A DNA stretch of 8,739 bases from an uncultured Nitrospinaceae bacterium (lineage in GTDB: Bacteria > Nitrospinota > Nitrospinia > Nitrospinales > VA-1): positions 1 through 8,739 of the forward strand of contig CALJGH010000214.1 in the NCBI GenBank assembly GCA_938073925.1, read 5' to 3'. The notes beneath the pieces are model-generated. The model was not told the origin of the DNA and searched no databases. It was given only the letters and a program-made list of their open reading frames with translations. Shown one piece after another: positions 1-6,530 of the stretch. The first letter of the stretch is position 1, and every line of letters starts with the position of its first letter. The position numbers and the translations under genes are program-made.

Positions 1-243
1 TCCAGTATCCCTGAGGAACTCCAAAGCGTAGACTCAGAATCTTCAGAATCAAAAGAAGAAAGAAACCTGATATTGAGTCAAACCAATTATGAAAAAATCC
101 AGGACTTTTATCAAAAAGTTGTAGAGTCGCAAGGCAAGCTAGATCAGTCTTTGAGAAACTATAAAAAAGAAATAAAGGCTTTGGGAGAGATTTTGCAGGA
201 TGTACCGGTTTCTTTTCAACCGGTAAAACCATCGGGAGAATAA
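1..243 (+). CDS. C-terminal fragment of an unrecognised Ser/Glu-rich, coiled-coil-like protein (5' end outside window)
   Basis: Frame 1 is open from the first base to a TAA at 241-243, giving 80 residues with no start codon of its own, so this is the tail of a gene that begins upstream. The first 20 residues are rich in Ser and Glu and look disordered. Residues about 22-66 are charged with regularly spaced Leu/Ile/Val/Tyr (for example QTNYEKIQDFYQKVVESQG), which suggests a helical or coiled-coil segment. The last 14 residues contain three prolines and are probably an unstructured tail. I see no catalytic motif, signal peptide or membrane segment in this part and do not recognise the family. 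It converges on purF: the two stop codons are 6 bp apart, so the genes are unlikely to be functionally related. That it is coding rests on the uninterrupted frame and sensible composition; 80 codons is suggestive, not proof. Confidence 0.6.
   Translation, partial: SSIPEELQSVDSESSESKEERNLILSQTNYEKIQDFYQKVVESQGKLDQSLRNYKKEIKALGEILQDVPVSFQPVKPSGE
203..225. terminator. Perfect 8-bp hairpin at the convergent gene junction, possible 3'-end or terminator structure
   Basis: TACCGGTT at 203-210 and AACCGGTA at 218-225 form a perfect 8-bp stem with a 7-base loop (211-217). It lies inside the last codons of the upstream plus-strand gene and 25 bp beyond the purF stop on the minus strand, so it would form in the 3' untranslated part of the pur transcript. 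No U-tract follows directly on either strand. On the plus strand a second, AT-only stem (AATAAA 239-244 with TTTATT 249-254) runs into seven Ts at 253-259, which could serve as a weak terminator for the upstream gene. A role as intrinsic terminator, RNA-end stabiliser or Rho-assisted stop is inference. Confidence 0.35.
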
Positions 244-249
244 ATAGCT

Positions 250-1656
250 TTATTTTTTTGCGAACAGGTCTAGCTGTTGGGTGGCGGCAAGATGATCTGT
301 TATGGGCACAGGGTAATTCCCATCAAAGCAGGCAGAGCAGAATTTGTTTTTTTCATTTTGTACAACTTCCAACATTTTGTTGATACTCAGGTAATGCAAG
401 GAATTTGCACCTAGGTATTTTCTTGTTTGTTCAAGCGAGTGGGTGTGGGCGATCAATTCTTCCTTGTTTGGAGTATCGATTCCATAAAAGCAAGAATGCA
501 AAATTGGCGGGGCAGAAATCCTAAGGTGCACTTCTGTAGCTCCCGCTTCCAGTAGCATCTTTACTATTTTTCGGCTGGTGGTTCCTCGGACAATGGAGTC
601 ATCGATGATAGCCAGTCTTTTCCCTGCAATAATACTTTTTACGGCATTTAGTTTTAACTTCACTCCAAAATTGCGTATTTGGGATTGAGGTTCAATAAAA
701 GTCCGGCCCACATAATGATTACGGATCAATCCCATTTCAAAAGGGATGCCGCTCTCTTCCGCAAACCCCATAGCCGAAACCACCCCGGAATCAGGAACAG
801 GAACAATCAAGTCAACATCAGCGGGATTTTCCCGAGCCATTGCTCGGCCCATCTCTTTTCGCGCTGTATAAACATGTTCGCCGAATAGAAAACTATCGGG
901 GCGAGCGAAATAAATATGCTCAAAAACACAGTGCTTGGGTTCTACTTTCTTAAAAGGAAAAAAGGATTGTAATCCGTCCTCATTGATGAGGATCAACTCA
1001 CCAGGCTCCACTTCGCGAATGAACTCGGCTTCTATGAGATCCATCACACAGGTTTCCGAAGCAACGATGTATGCACCATCCAGTTTGCCAAGGCAAAGAG
1101 GGCGGAATCCATGCGGGTCACGTGCGGCCACCAATTCATTTTCTGTCATCAGTACTAAAGAATAGGCACCGCTCACCTGACGCAATGCTTCTGCGGCGCG
1201 GTCTACGAAACTTTCACTTTTAGCTTGCGCCATTAAATGGACGATGACTTCACTGTCGTTGGTGGATTGAAAGATAGCTCCCTTTTTACCCAGTTCTTTG
1301 CGGATGGCTTGTGCGTTGACGAGATTGCCATTGTGTGCGAGCGCCAGAGACCCTGCCGCATAGTTGATCATGCAAGGTTGCGCGTTGACCAGTTCGCTTT
1401 TTCCTGCAGTCGAATAGCGATTATGGCCGATGGCAAGAGGCCCGGGAAGTTTCAGCAGTCGGTTCGGATCAAATATGTCAGCGACCAGACCCATCCCTAA
1501 TTCAAGATGCATCTCCGAATGGGTACTGGCAACAATGCCGGCACTTTCCTGACCTCGATGTTGTAGAGCGTAAAGTCCAAGGTAAACCAGATTAGCCGCT
1601 TCTGAGTGACCGTAAACCCCGACTACTCCACATTCCTCATGTAGTTTGTCCAGCAT
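250..1656 (-). CDS. purF: Amidophosphoribosyltransferase (glutamine PRPP amidotransferase), Fe-S type
   Basis: Catalyses the first committed step of de novo purine synthesis in the cytoplasm: PRPP plus glutamine gives 5-phosphoribosylamine, glutamate and pyrophosphate. The 468-residue length is normal. The N-terminal Ntn-hydrolase glutaminase half has Cys9 after an eight-residue propeptide (MLDKLHEE); in this family the propeptide is cleaved to expose the Cys as nucleophile. GHNRYSTAG (77-85) and the STNDSEV segment (131-137) are glutaminase hallmarks. The C-terminal phosphoribosyltransferase half carries the PRPP loop IIDDSIVRGTT (350-360). Cys243, Cys389, Cys440 and Cys443 (in KHCVFE, HSCFYGID and CSACFDGNYP) match the four cysteines that hold a [4Fe-4S] cluster in the Bacillus subtilis enzyme, which implies oxygen-sensitive stability. 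It is the last gene of the purSQLF block and its start lies 20 bp inside the end of purL. AGGA at 1661-1664 is only 4 bases before the ATG. Family feedback inhibition by purine nucleotides is known but not visible here. Confidence 0.97.
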   Translation of the reverse strand: MLDKLHEECGVVGVYGHSEAANLVYLGLYALQHRGQESAGIVASTHSEMHLELGMGLVADIFDPNRLLKLPGPLAIGHNRYSTAGKSELVNAQPCMINYAAGSLALAHNGNLVNAQAIRKELGKKGAIFQSTNDSEVIVHLMAQAKSESFVDRAAEALRQVSGAYSLVLMTENELVAARDPHGFRPLCLGKLDGAYIVASETCVMDLIEAEFIREVEPGELILINEDGLQSFFPFKKVEPKHCVFEHIYFARPDSFLFGEHVYTARKEMGRAMARENPADVDLIVPVPDSGVVSAMGFAEESGIPFEMGLIRNHYVGRTFIEPQSQIRNFGVKLKLNAVKSIIAGKRLAIIDDSIVRGTTSRKIVKMLLEAGATEVHLRISAPPILHSCFYGIDTPNKEELIAHTHSLEQTRKYLGANSLHYLSINKMLEVVQNEKNKFCSACFDGNYPVPITDHLAATQQLDLFAKK

Positions 1657-3874
1657 AGCGTCCTAGAGAAGTTTTCCAGATTTCTTTTGCAGATTCAATA
1701 TCCTGCTTAATATATTCTTGACCGTTGATGCTCACTGTGAATTGCGATCCACCCGTTTTTCCTATTAAAGAAAAATCTACGGGATAGGATAAAGCCAGAC
1801 CTTCAATTTGATCTGTTAATTCTTCCGGGAAAGAGATAATAATTCGAGATTGCGTTTCACCAAATAAAAGGGCATCACCTCGAAGAGTCGATTCTAGCTC
1901 GAGTGTTGCTCCCAAAGCTTCTTCTTTAGCAGAAAAACAGGACTCTGCAACAGCGATAGCCAGGCCTCCTTCGGAGCAATCGTGCGCCGATTGAATGAGC
2001 CCTTTCTGTATCAACTCCAGACAGAATTCTTGTACTTGTTTTTCGTGTTTTCGGTCTAGAACCGGGGGCTTGCCTTCATTTCTGTCAAATAACACTTTTA
2101 GATATTCGCTTCCCCCCAACTCTTCCATGGTGAAGCCGATGAGCCCGATGCAATCTCCGGCTTGCTTGAATCCTGCTGTCATCACTTTGGACTGATCTTC
2201 AATCAGACCCACCACTGCAACGGTGGGAGTGGGGAAGATTGCCTCCCCTTTGGTTTCATTATAGAGGCTCACGTTTCCACTGACTACAGGAATATCAAAA
2301 TAAAGACAGGCATCGCCCATTCCACAGACGGCTTGTTCGAACTGCCACATGATTTCTGGTTTTTCGGGATTCCCAAAATTAAGACAATTGGTCAAACCAA
2401 TAGGAGTGGCTCCGGAACATACCACGTTGCGACTGCTCTCAGCCACGGCAATTGCTGCGCCTTCATAAGGGTCTAGGTAACAGAATCGGCTATTGCAATC
2501 CACTGACAATGCCACTGCTTTTTTTGTGTCTTTAATGCGTATAACAGCTGCGTCTGAGCCGGGCAAAACCAGCGTGTTGAGACGCACCATATGATCATAT
2601 TGTTCGTAGACCCATTCTTTGCTTGCAATATTGGGGCAGGCTATTAATTTGGTAAATGCCTTGTCGCCTCGGGCCGGTTCCGGCAGTTCCTTCAAATTTA
2701 AATGTCCAATTTTATCGAGGTATTCAGGGCGTTCAGTTTCTCGTTTCAGATCCAAAGCACCATCTACAACAGGCAGTGTGGGCAGGTTGACCACTTCTTT
2801 GCCTTCAAAATGGATTCGTACTCCCAGTTCATCAGTGACTTCACCAATGATGGCGGCATCAAGACCCCATTTTTCAAGGATGGCGGCGGCTTCCTCTTCA
2901 TGCCCCGGCTCAATCACAAACAACATCCTCTCCTGTGATTCAGATAACAGGATCTCGTAGGGGGTCATCCCTTCTTCCCGCAATGGGACTTTTGACAAGT
3001 CCATGTTCACTCCTGCATGCGAACGGTGAGCCATTTCGAAAGAGGATGAGGTAAGCCCTGCGGCTCCCATATCTTGTACGCCTACCACCCAACTAAACTC
3101 CATGATTTCAAGACAGGCTTCGATTAAAAGTTTTTCAGTGAACGGGTCGCCTACCTGCACCGTGGGTCTTTTGTCTTCTGTTGTCTCGTCAAATTCGGAA
3201 GAAGCAAGTAGGCTGGCACCATGAATTCCATCGCGCCCGGTTTTTGATCCAACATACAAGATACGGTTGCCCACCCCACCGGCTTTCGCAAGAAAGATGC
3301 GGTCGGCTTTCGCCAGTCCCAGGCAAAAGGCATTGACGAGAATGTTACCGTTGTAACAAGAATCAAAATAAACTTCGCCTCCCACAGTGGGGACACCAGT
3401 GCAGTTTCCATAACTGGCGATTCCATCGACGACGCCGTTTAGTAAAAACCGTGTGCGTGGTTCATCCAGTTCGCCAAATCGTAATGAGTCCATTAAAGCA
3501 ATAGGCCTTGCGCCCATGGTAAAAACATCGCGCATGATTCCACCAACACCCGTTGCTGCCCCCTGATGCGGTTCGATGAAAGACGGGTGATTGTGGCTTT
3601 CAATTTTAAATACGACGGCGAACCCATCTCCGATATCGATGACTCCGGCATTTTCTCCCGGGCCTTGTAGCACTCTGGGTCCTTCGGTCGGCAACTTTTT
3701 TAAAAAAGGTCGTGAACTTTTGTAGCTGCAATGCTCACTCCACATTACAGAAAAAATACCTAGTTCGGTAAAGTTGGGCGGGCGTCCGATTAAATCCAGA
3801 ATACGCCGATACTCGTCACTCGTTAACCCGTGGTCTTTAACAAGTTGAGAAGTGATTTCAGGTTCGTTTTGCAT
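1637..3874 (-). CDS. purL: Phosphoribosylformylglycinamidine synthase, large catalytic subunit (small-type PurL)
   Basis: Synthase subunit of the FGAM synthase complex: it converts FGAR, ATP and ammonia to FGAM, with ammonia delivered by PurQ and PurS required for complex assembly. At 745 residues it is the short PurL without fused glutaminase domain, close to the roughly 740 residues usual for that type. The protein has the duplicated AIRS-synthetase-like architecture. First half: MWSEHCSYKSS (44-54), GPGENAG (71-77), IESHNHPS (91-98), GGIMRD (111-116), GVPTVGGE (160-167) and GVQDMGAAGLTSSS (265-278). Second half: GSDAAVIRI (439-447), LDPYEGAAIAVAE (467-479), SGNVSLYNET (532-541) and SAHDCSEGGLAIAVAE (629-644). 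The start follows the purQ stop by two bases (TGA AA ATG), with no Shine-Dalgarno visible, so translational coupling to purQ is likely. Its last 20 bases overlap purF. No frameshift or missing motif seen. Confidence 0.98.
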   Translation of the reverse strand: MQNEPEITSQLVKDHGLTSDEYRRILDLIGRPPNFTELGIFSVMWSEHCSYKSSRPFLKKLPTEGPRVLQGPGENAGVIDIGDGFAVVFKIESHNHPSFIEPHQGAATGVGGIMRDVFTMGARPIALMDSLRFGELDEPRTRFLLNGVVDGIASYGNCTGVPTVGGEVYFDSCYNGNILVNAFCLGLAKADRIFLAKAGGVGNRILYVGSKTGRDGIHGASLLASSEFDETTEDKRPTVQVGDPFTEKLLIEACLEIMEFSWVVGVQDMGAAGLTSSSFEMAHRSHAGVNMDLSKVPLREEGMTPYEILLSESQERMLFVIEPGHEEEAAAILEKWGLDAAIIGEVTDELGVRIHFEGKEVVNLPTLPVVDGALDLKRETERPEYLDKIGHLNLKELPEPARGDKAFTKLIACPNIASKEWVYEQYDHMVRLNTLVLPGSDAAVIRIKDTKKAVALSVDCNSRFCYLDPYEGAAIAVAESSRNVVCSGATPIGLTNCLNFGNPEKPEIMWQFEQAVCGMGDACLYFDIPVVSGNVSLYNETKGEAIFPTPTVAVVGLIEDQSKVMTAGFKQAGDCIGLIGFTMEELGGSEYLKVLFDRNEGKPPVLDRKHEKQVQEFCLELIQKGLIQSAHDCSEGGLAIAVAESCFSAKEEALGATLELESTLRGDALLFGETQSRIIISFPEELTDQIEGLALSYPVDFSLIGKTGGSQFTVSINGQEYIKQDIESAKEIWKTSLGRYAGQTT

Positions 3875-3876
3875 TT

Positions 3877-4566
3877 TCAGCTTTGTGAGATAAGAGATTG
3901 AAAAATGCTTTGTCCATCTATATTAGCCCATAACGGATCGGCGCAACGTTCCGGATGTGGCATCATCCCCATTACATTTTTCTGTTCATTGCAGAGTCCG
4001 GCAACAGAACCAACAGATCCATTGGGATTGCTCGATTCAGAGATACCGCCTTTTGCATCACAATATCGAAAAAGAATTTGTCCCTTTTCCTCCAGATCGC
4101 TTAAAGAATGCGGGTCAATATAATAGCTACCCTGATGATGCGCGATGGGAATTTCAAGCACCGATTTATCGTTACATTTTTGAGTGAATGGGGTACTCGT
4201 GGTTTCAACTCGGACATATACATTTTTACAGATAAATTTTCGTGTGTGGTTCTGCATCAAGGCGCCGGGTAAGAGACCGGACTCAAGAAGGATTTGGAAT
4301 CCGTTACAAATCCCAAGCACTTTGCCGCCATTTTCTGCAAAACGGATAACAGAATTCATAACAGGAGAAAAACGGGAAATAGCCCCGGCGCGGAGGTAAT
4401 CGCCATATGAAAAACCTCCAGGAAGCACAATAAGGTCAAAGGAACTCAGGTCAACTTCGTCCTTATGCCATAGCCAGTGAGTTTCTTGATTGAGAATTTT
4501 TTTAAGGATGTGATTGCAATCGTGATCGCAATTTGATCCGGGAAAAACAACTATGCCGCACTTCAT
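3877..4566 (-). CDS. purQ: Phosphoribosylformylglycinamidine synthase, glutaminase subunit
   Basis: Glutaminase subunit of FGAM synthase: it hydrolyses glutamine and passes ammonia to PurL. The 229 residues form a class I (triad-type) glutamine amidotransferase. Evidence: N-terminal VVFPGSNCDHD (6-16), the oxyanion-region motif GGFSYGDYLRAGA (50-62), the nucleophile Cys87 in GKVLGICNGFQ (81-91), and the His204/Glu206 pair in MMPHPER (201-207) completing the Cys-His-Glu triad. HHQGSYY (143-149) is also typical of PurQ. The length is normal for a stand-alone PurQ. It sits between purS (25 bp upstream) and purL (2 bp downstream) on one strand, so the three subunits of the complex are made from one message. 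No Shine-Dalgarno sequence precedes the ATG. The start is supported by the MKCGIVVFPGSN opening, which is where the family begins. Confidence 0.97.
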   Translation of the reverse strand: MKCGIVVFPGSNCDHDCNHILKKILNQETHWLWHKDEVDLSSFDLIVLPGGFSYGDYLRAGAISRFSPVMNSVIRFAENGGKVLGICNGFQILLESGLLPGALMQNHTRKFICKNVYVRVETTSTPFTQKCNDKSVLEIPIAHHQGSYYIDPHSLSDLEEKGQILFRYCDAKGGISESSNPNGSVGSVAGLCNEQKNVMGMMPHPERCADPLWANIDGQSIFQSLISQS

Positions 4567-4591
4567 ATTTGACCGATTTGGTTAGTGAGTT

Positions 4592-4840
4592 TTATTCAGT
4601 GGAGACAAGTTTAAAACGGAAGGATTCAATAACGGTGTTTGCAAGGAGCCGTTCGCACATTTCCCGTACTCGAATTTCCGCTTCGTCTTCAGAAACAGAG
4701 TCGAGTTTGACTTCCAGATACTTGCCGATGTGTACATCAAGTACCTCATCGTAACCTAAATCGTTCAGAGCATGGTGGACGGTTTTCCCCTGCGGATCGA
4801 GTACACCTTCCTTGAATGTTACATGTATTTTTGCAAGCAT
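4592..4840 (-). CDS. purS: Phosphoribosylformylglycinamidine synthase, PurS subunit
   Basis: Small structural subunit of the FGAM synthase complex; in species with a short PurL it forms a dimer that bridges PurL and PurQ and is needed for ammonia transfer. The 82-residue length is typical. Recognisable family features are KIHVTFKEGVLDPQGKTV (4-21), the LGYDEVLDVHIGKYLEV segment (28-44) and the C-terminal LLANTVIESF (65-74). It is the first gene of the block, so the operon promoter should lie in the 162 bp upstream that it shares with the divergent membrane gene. The sequence just before the ATG has only a weak AGAG about 9 bases away and no proper Shine-Dalgarno. The start is chosen because it gives the usual PurS N-terminus. 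Confidence 0.95.
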   Translation of the reverse strand: MLAKIHVTFKEGVLDPQGKTVHHALNDLGYDEVLDVHIGKYLEVKLDSVSEDEAEIRVREMCERLLANTVIESFRFKLVSTE

Positions 4841-4880
4841 TTTGCGAACTCTAACACAGAAAAAGTTTCAATTCAGCAGG

Positions 4881-4908
4881 CTTTTAGCAGGAATTTAAAA
4901 AAACTCAA
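4881..4908 (-). promoter_or_regulatory. Weak candidate sigma-70-like promoter for the purSQLF operon
   Basis: On the minus strand TTGAGT (plus-strand 4903-4908) is separated by 16 bases from TAAAAG (4881-4886), about 40 bp before the purS ATG. The match to the -35 consensus is fair and to the -10 weak. The region is AT-rich so such matches arise easily. I see no purine-riboswitch-like conserved core or obvious PurR-type operator in the short leader, but the operator used by this lineage is not known to me. Confidence 0.22.
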
Positions 4909-4918
4909 AGACCATTTT

Positions 4919-4947
4919 TTGACCGACCCGAAAAATTATGATAAACA
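4919..4947 (+). promoter_or_regulatory. Weak candidate promoter for the membrane gene / aldolase pair
   Basis: TTGACC at 4919-4924 is a good -35 match. Two -10 candidates follow: TATGAT at 4937-4942 (5 of 6 bases, but only 12 bases from the -35) and TAAACA at 4942-4947 (17-base spacing, 3 of 6 bases). Either would give a leader of roughly 45-55 bases before the ATG at 5003. The evidence is consensus matching alone. Confidence 0.25.
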
Positions 4948-4984
4948 ATGAGTTAGGAAGTATCGCCACATCTATTCTCGCCGA

Positions 4985-5009
4985 AATTCTTTTCTTCGAA
5001 AAATGAATT
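4985..5009 (+). promoter_or_regulatory. Hairpin that contains the start codon of the membrane gene
   Basis: AATTC at 4985-4989 pairs with GAATT at 5005-5009, and TTTTC at 4990-4994 pairs with GAAAA at 4998-5002, leaving a three-base loop (4995-4997). The only interruption is a two-base bulge, A5003-T5004, which is the first two bases of the ATG; its G pairs with C4989. So the initiation codon lies within a ten-pair stem and no Shine-Dalgarno is seen upstream. It could modulate initiation, but the stem is AT-rich and may be weak or a chance palindrome. Confidence 0.35.
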
Positions 5010-6496
5010 CTAAAATCACCTTCTTATTTCTTTTTTTTGTTTCTATATATTTTCTGACTGGCCAGGGTTCCATTCAATCCAGTGATGGCAAAATCATGTA
5101 TTTGCTAACCCAGTCGATGGTAGAAAATCAAAGTCTGAGTTTTTCTGAATCGGTGACCGTTTCAGAAACTCAGGGTCCTCAATATTCAAAATATGGTCTG
5201 GGGATGAGTGTGCTGGCAGTTCCATTTTATGTTTTGGGGAAAGTTTTATCTGCCTTGCTCGGGATAGAAGAATCCATGGCGACTCAGTTTACGGTCAGCA
5301 TGATTAATGGGATTCTTACCGCTTTTAGTTGTGTGATGATTTATTGTTTTGCGTTAGATCGGCTGAGTTTTCGTTATTCAACCGGCTTGTTTCTTGCTGC
5401 AGGATTTGGATTGTCTACCATCGCCTGGTATTACTCCGAAGATTTTATGAGTGAACCCGCGACCACCCTTTTTCTATTAACGGCTGTATATTTTGCAAGC
5501 AACCCGGATAGAGAGCGTAAAAACAACTCGTTGCTCCTTGCGGGAGTTTTTCTTGCTTGCGCCGTTTCCTGTCGGTTGGCGACTTTATTGGCAGTCCCCG
5601 GTTTTGTTTTTTATCATTGGATGATGTGGAAAAACGAGCAAAAAGCTGCTGACTTTTGGGCTGATATTTTTCGTGCAGCGATACCTGTTGCTCTCGTCCT
5701 GATAATAATCATGGCCTATAATTATGTGCGCTTTGAAGACCTGTTAGAGTCAGGCTATGAGAAAGGAGGATTTGGAGGCCGATTTCTTGTGGGTTTCTAT
5801 GGGATCCTGTTTTCTCCGGGAAAGTCACTCTTCCTATACAATCCGTTGACTATTTTTGGTTGTTTGGCATTCACGCGGTTTCTTGCAGGAAACAAAAAAA
5901 TAGCTTTGTTTTTCGGCTGGTTGATTATTTCTCATCTATTGATGTTTTCTTTCTGGCACAGTTGGCCCGGTGGAATGGGTTGGGGGCCCCGGTTGATGCT
6001 TGTTGTGATGCCTTATTTAATCCTCCCTGTCGGATTCTTATGGGAAGCGTTTGCAAAAGAAGTCAAAATCCCTTTAATAGCCGCGCTGGTTTTGGGAATT
6101 GCAGTGCAAATACCTTCTATAACGGTGAACATTTCTCGATACTATTATGAAATGAGCCAGCAGTTTGGCTCGGGGGGACATGACAAACTTCTTTTTTCGC
6201 TGAAACAATCGCCTTTGATCGGTCAGTTTAAACAAATCGCGGTAGTTTATGAGAATCTAAACGACGACTTTCAAATAGTGCAAATGGTATCCCTGGCAAA
6301 AAAGAAGGAAAAATTTATCGGCGCAGATATTAAAGTGGTACTTGATAATGGTCTGGCAGTCAACGTCCCTAATTTTTGGTGGTATTATATGTACTTATTC
6401 GGGTACTCTTTTTATCTCTGGTTATTGCCGCCGATTTTTCTTGCATGTATTGCGGTATTCAGTGGATATAAACTTGCCCAAGGGGGAAGAAGTTAA
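5003..6496 (+). CDS. Polytopic membrane protein, probable GT-C-type lipid-linked-sugar glycosyltransferase
   Basis: A 497-residue integral membrane protein with about 12 hydrophobic spans, beginning with a signal-anchor-like helix (5-19). Next come SSDGKIMYLLTQSMVE (26-41) and YSKYGLGMSVLAVPFYVLG (61-79); an acidic residue (here Asp28) in the first outside loop is where GT-C enzymes of the PMT/ArnT kind place their catalytic or metal-binding acid. Further patterns fitting hypothetical 'family 39-like' membrane glycosyltransferases are YYSEDFMSEP (143-152), VRFEDLLESGY (242-252), GFYGILFSPGKSLFLYNP (264-281) and WPGGMGWGPRLML (321-333). A soluble stretch of about 75 residues (380-455) precedes the last hydrophobic region (458-486). 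Such proteins use polyprenyl-phosphate sugars to modify lipids, glycans or proteins at the outer face of the membrane; donor and acceptor are unknown here. The ATG is the only usual start after the in-frame TGA at 4949. It may be a membrane protein of another function. Confidence 0.55.
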   Translation: MNSKITFLFLFFVSIYFLTGQGSIQSSDGKIMYLLTQSMVENQSLSFSESVTVSETQGPQYSKYGLGMSVLAVPFYVLGKVLSALLGIEESMATQFTVSMINGILTAFSCVMIYCFALDRLSFRYSTGLFLAAGFGLSTIAWYYSEDFMSEPATTLFLLTAVYFASNPDRERKNNSLLLAGVFLACAVSCRLATLLAVPGFVFYHWMMWKNEQKAADFWADIFRAAIPVALVLIIIMAYNYVRFEDLLESGYEKGGFGGRFLVGFYGILFSPGKSLFLYNPLTIFGCLAFTRFLAGNKKIALFFGWLIISHLLMFSFWHSWPGGMGWGPRLMLVVMPYLILPVGFLWEAFAKEVKIPLIAALVLGIAVQIPSITVNISRYYYEMSQQFGSGGHDKLLFSLKQSPLIGQFKQIAVVYENLNDDFQIVQMVSLAKKKEKFIGADIKVVLDNGLAVNVPNFWWYYMYLFGYSFYLWLLPPIFLACIAVFSGYKLAQGGRS

Positions 6497-6530
6497 ACGA
6501 CTTAAAGATGAAATATAATTTAGGAAAATT

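Noticed and set aside
2162..2960. Plus-strand open frames of 78-113 codons opposite purL
   Set aside because: They lie wholly antisense to a strongly conserved gene, have unlikely amino-acid composition and no known motif. They are shadows of the purL codons.
3151..3426. Minus-strand 91-codon frame inside purL in another phase
   Set aside because: It overlaps conserved purL sequence on the same strand in a different frame; the purL frame is intact through this region, so it is not a frameshift remnant.
4841..5002. Purine riboswitch or T-box-like leader ahead of the pur operon
   Set aside because: The region is 162 bp shared by two promoters and shows no three-way-junction core, attenuator hairpin or T-tract on the purS strand.
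6514..6519. A perfect TATAAT between the membrane gene and the aldolase gene
   Set aside because: Transcription from it would begin near 6526, after the AGGA ribosome site at 6522-6525, leaving about five bases before the ATG, and there is no fair -35 about 17 bases upstream. Probably chance in an AT-rich gap.
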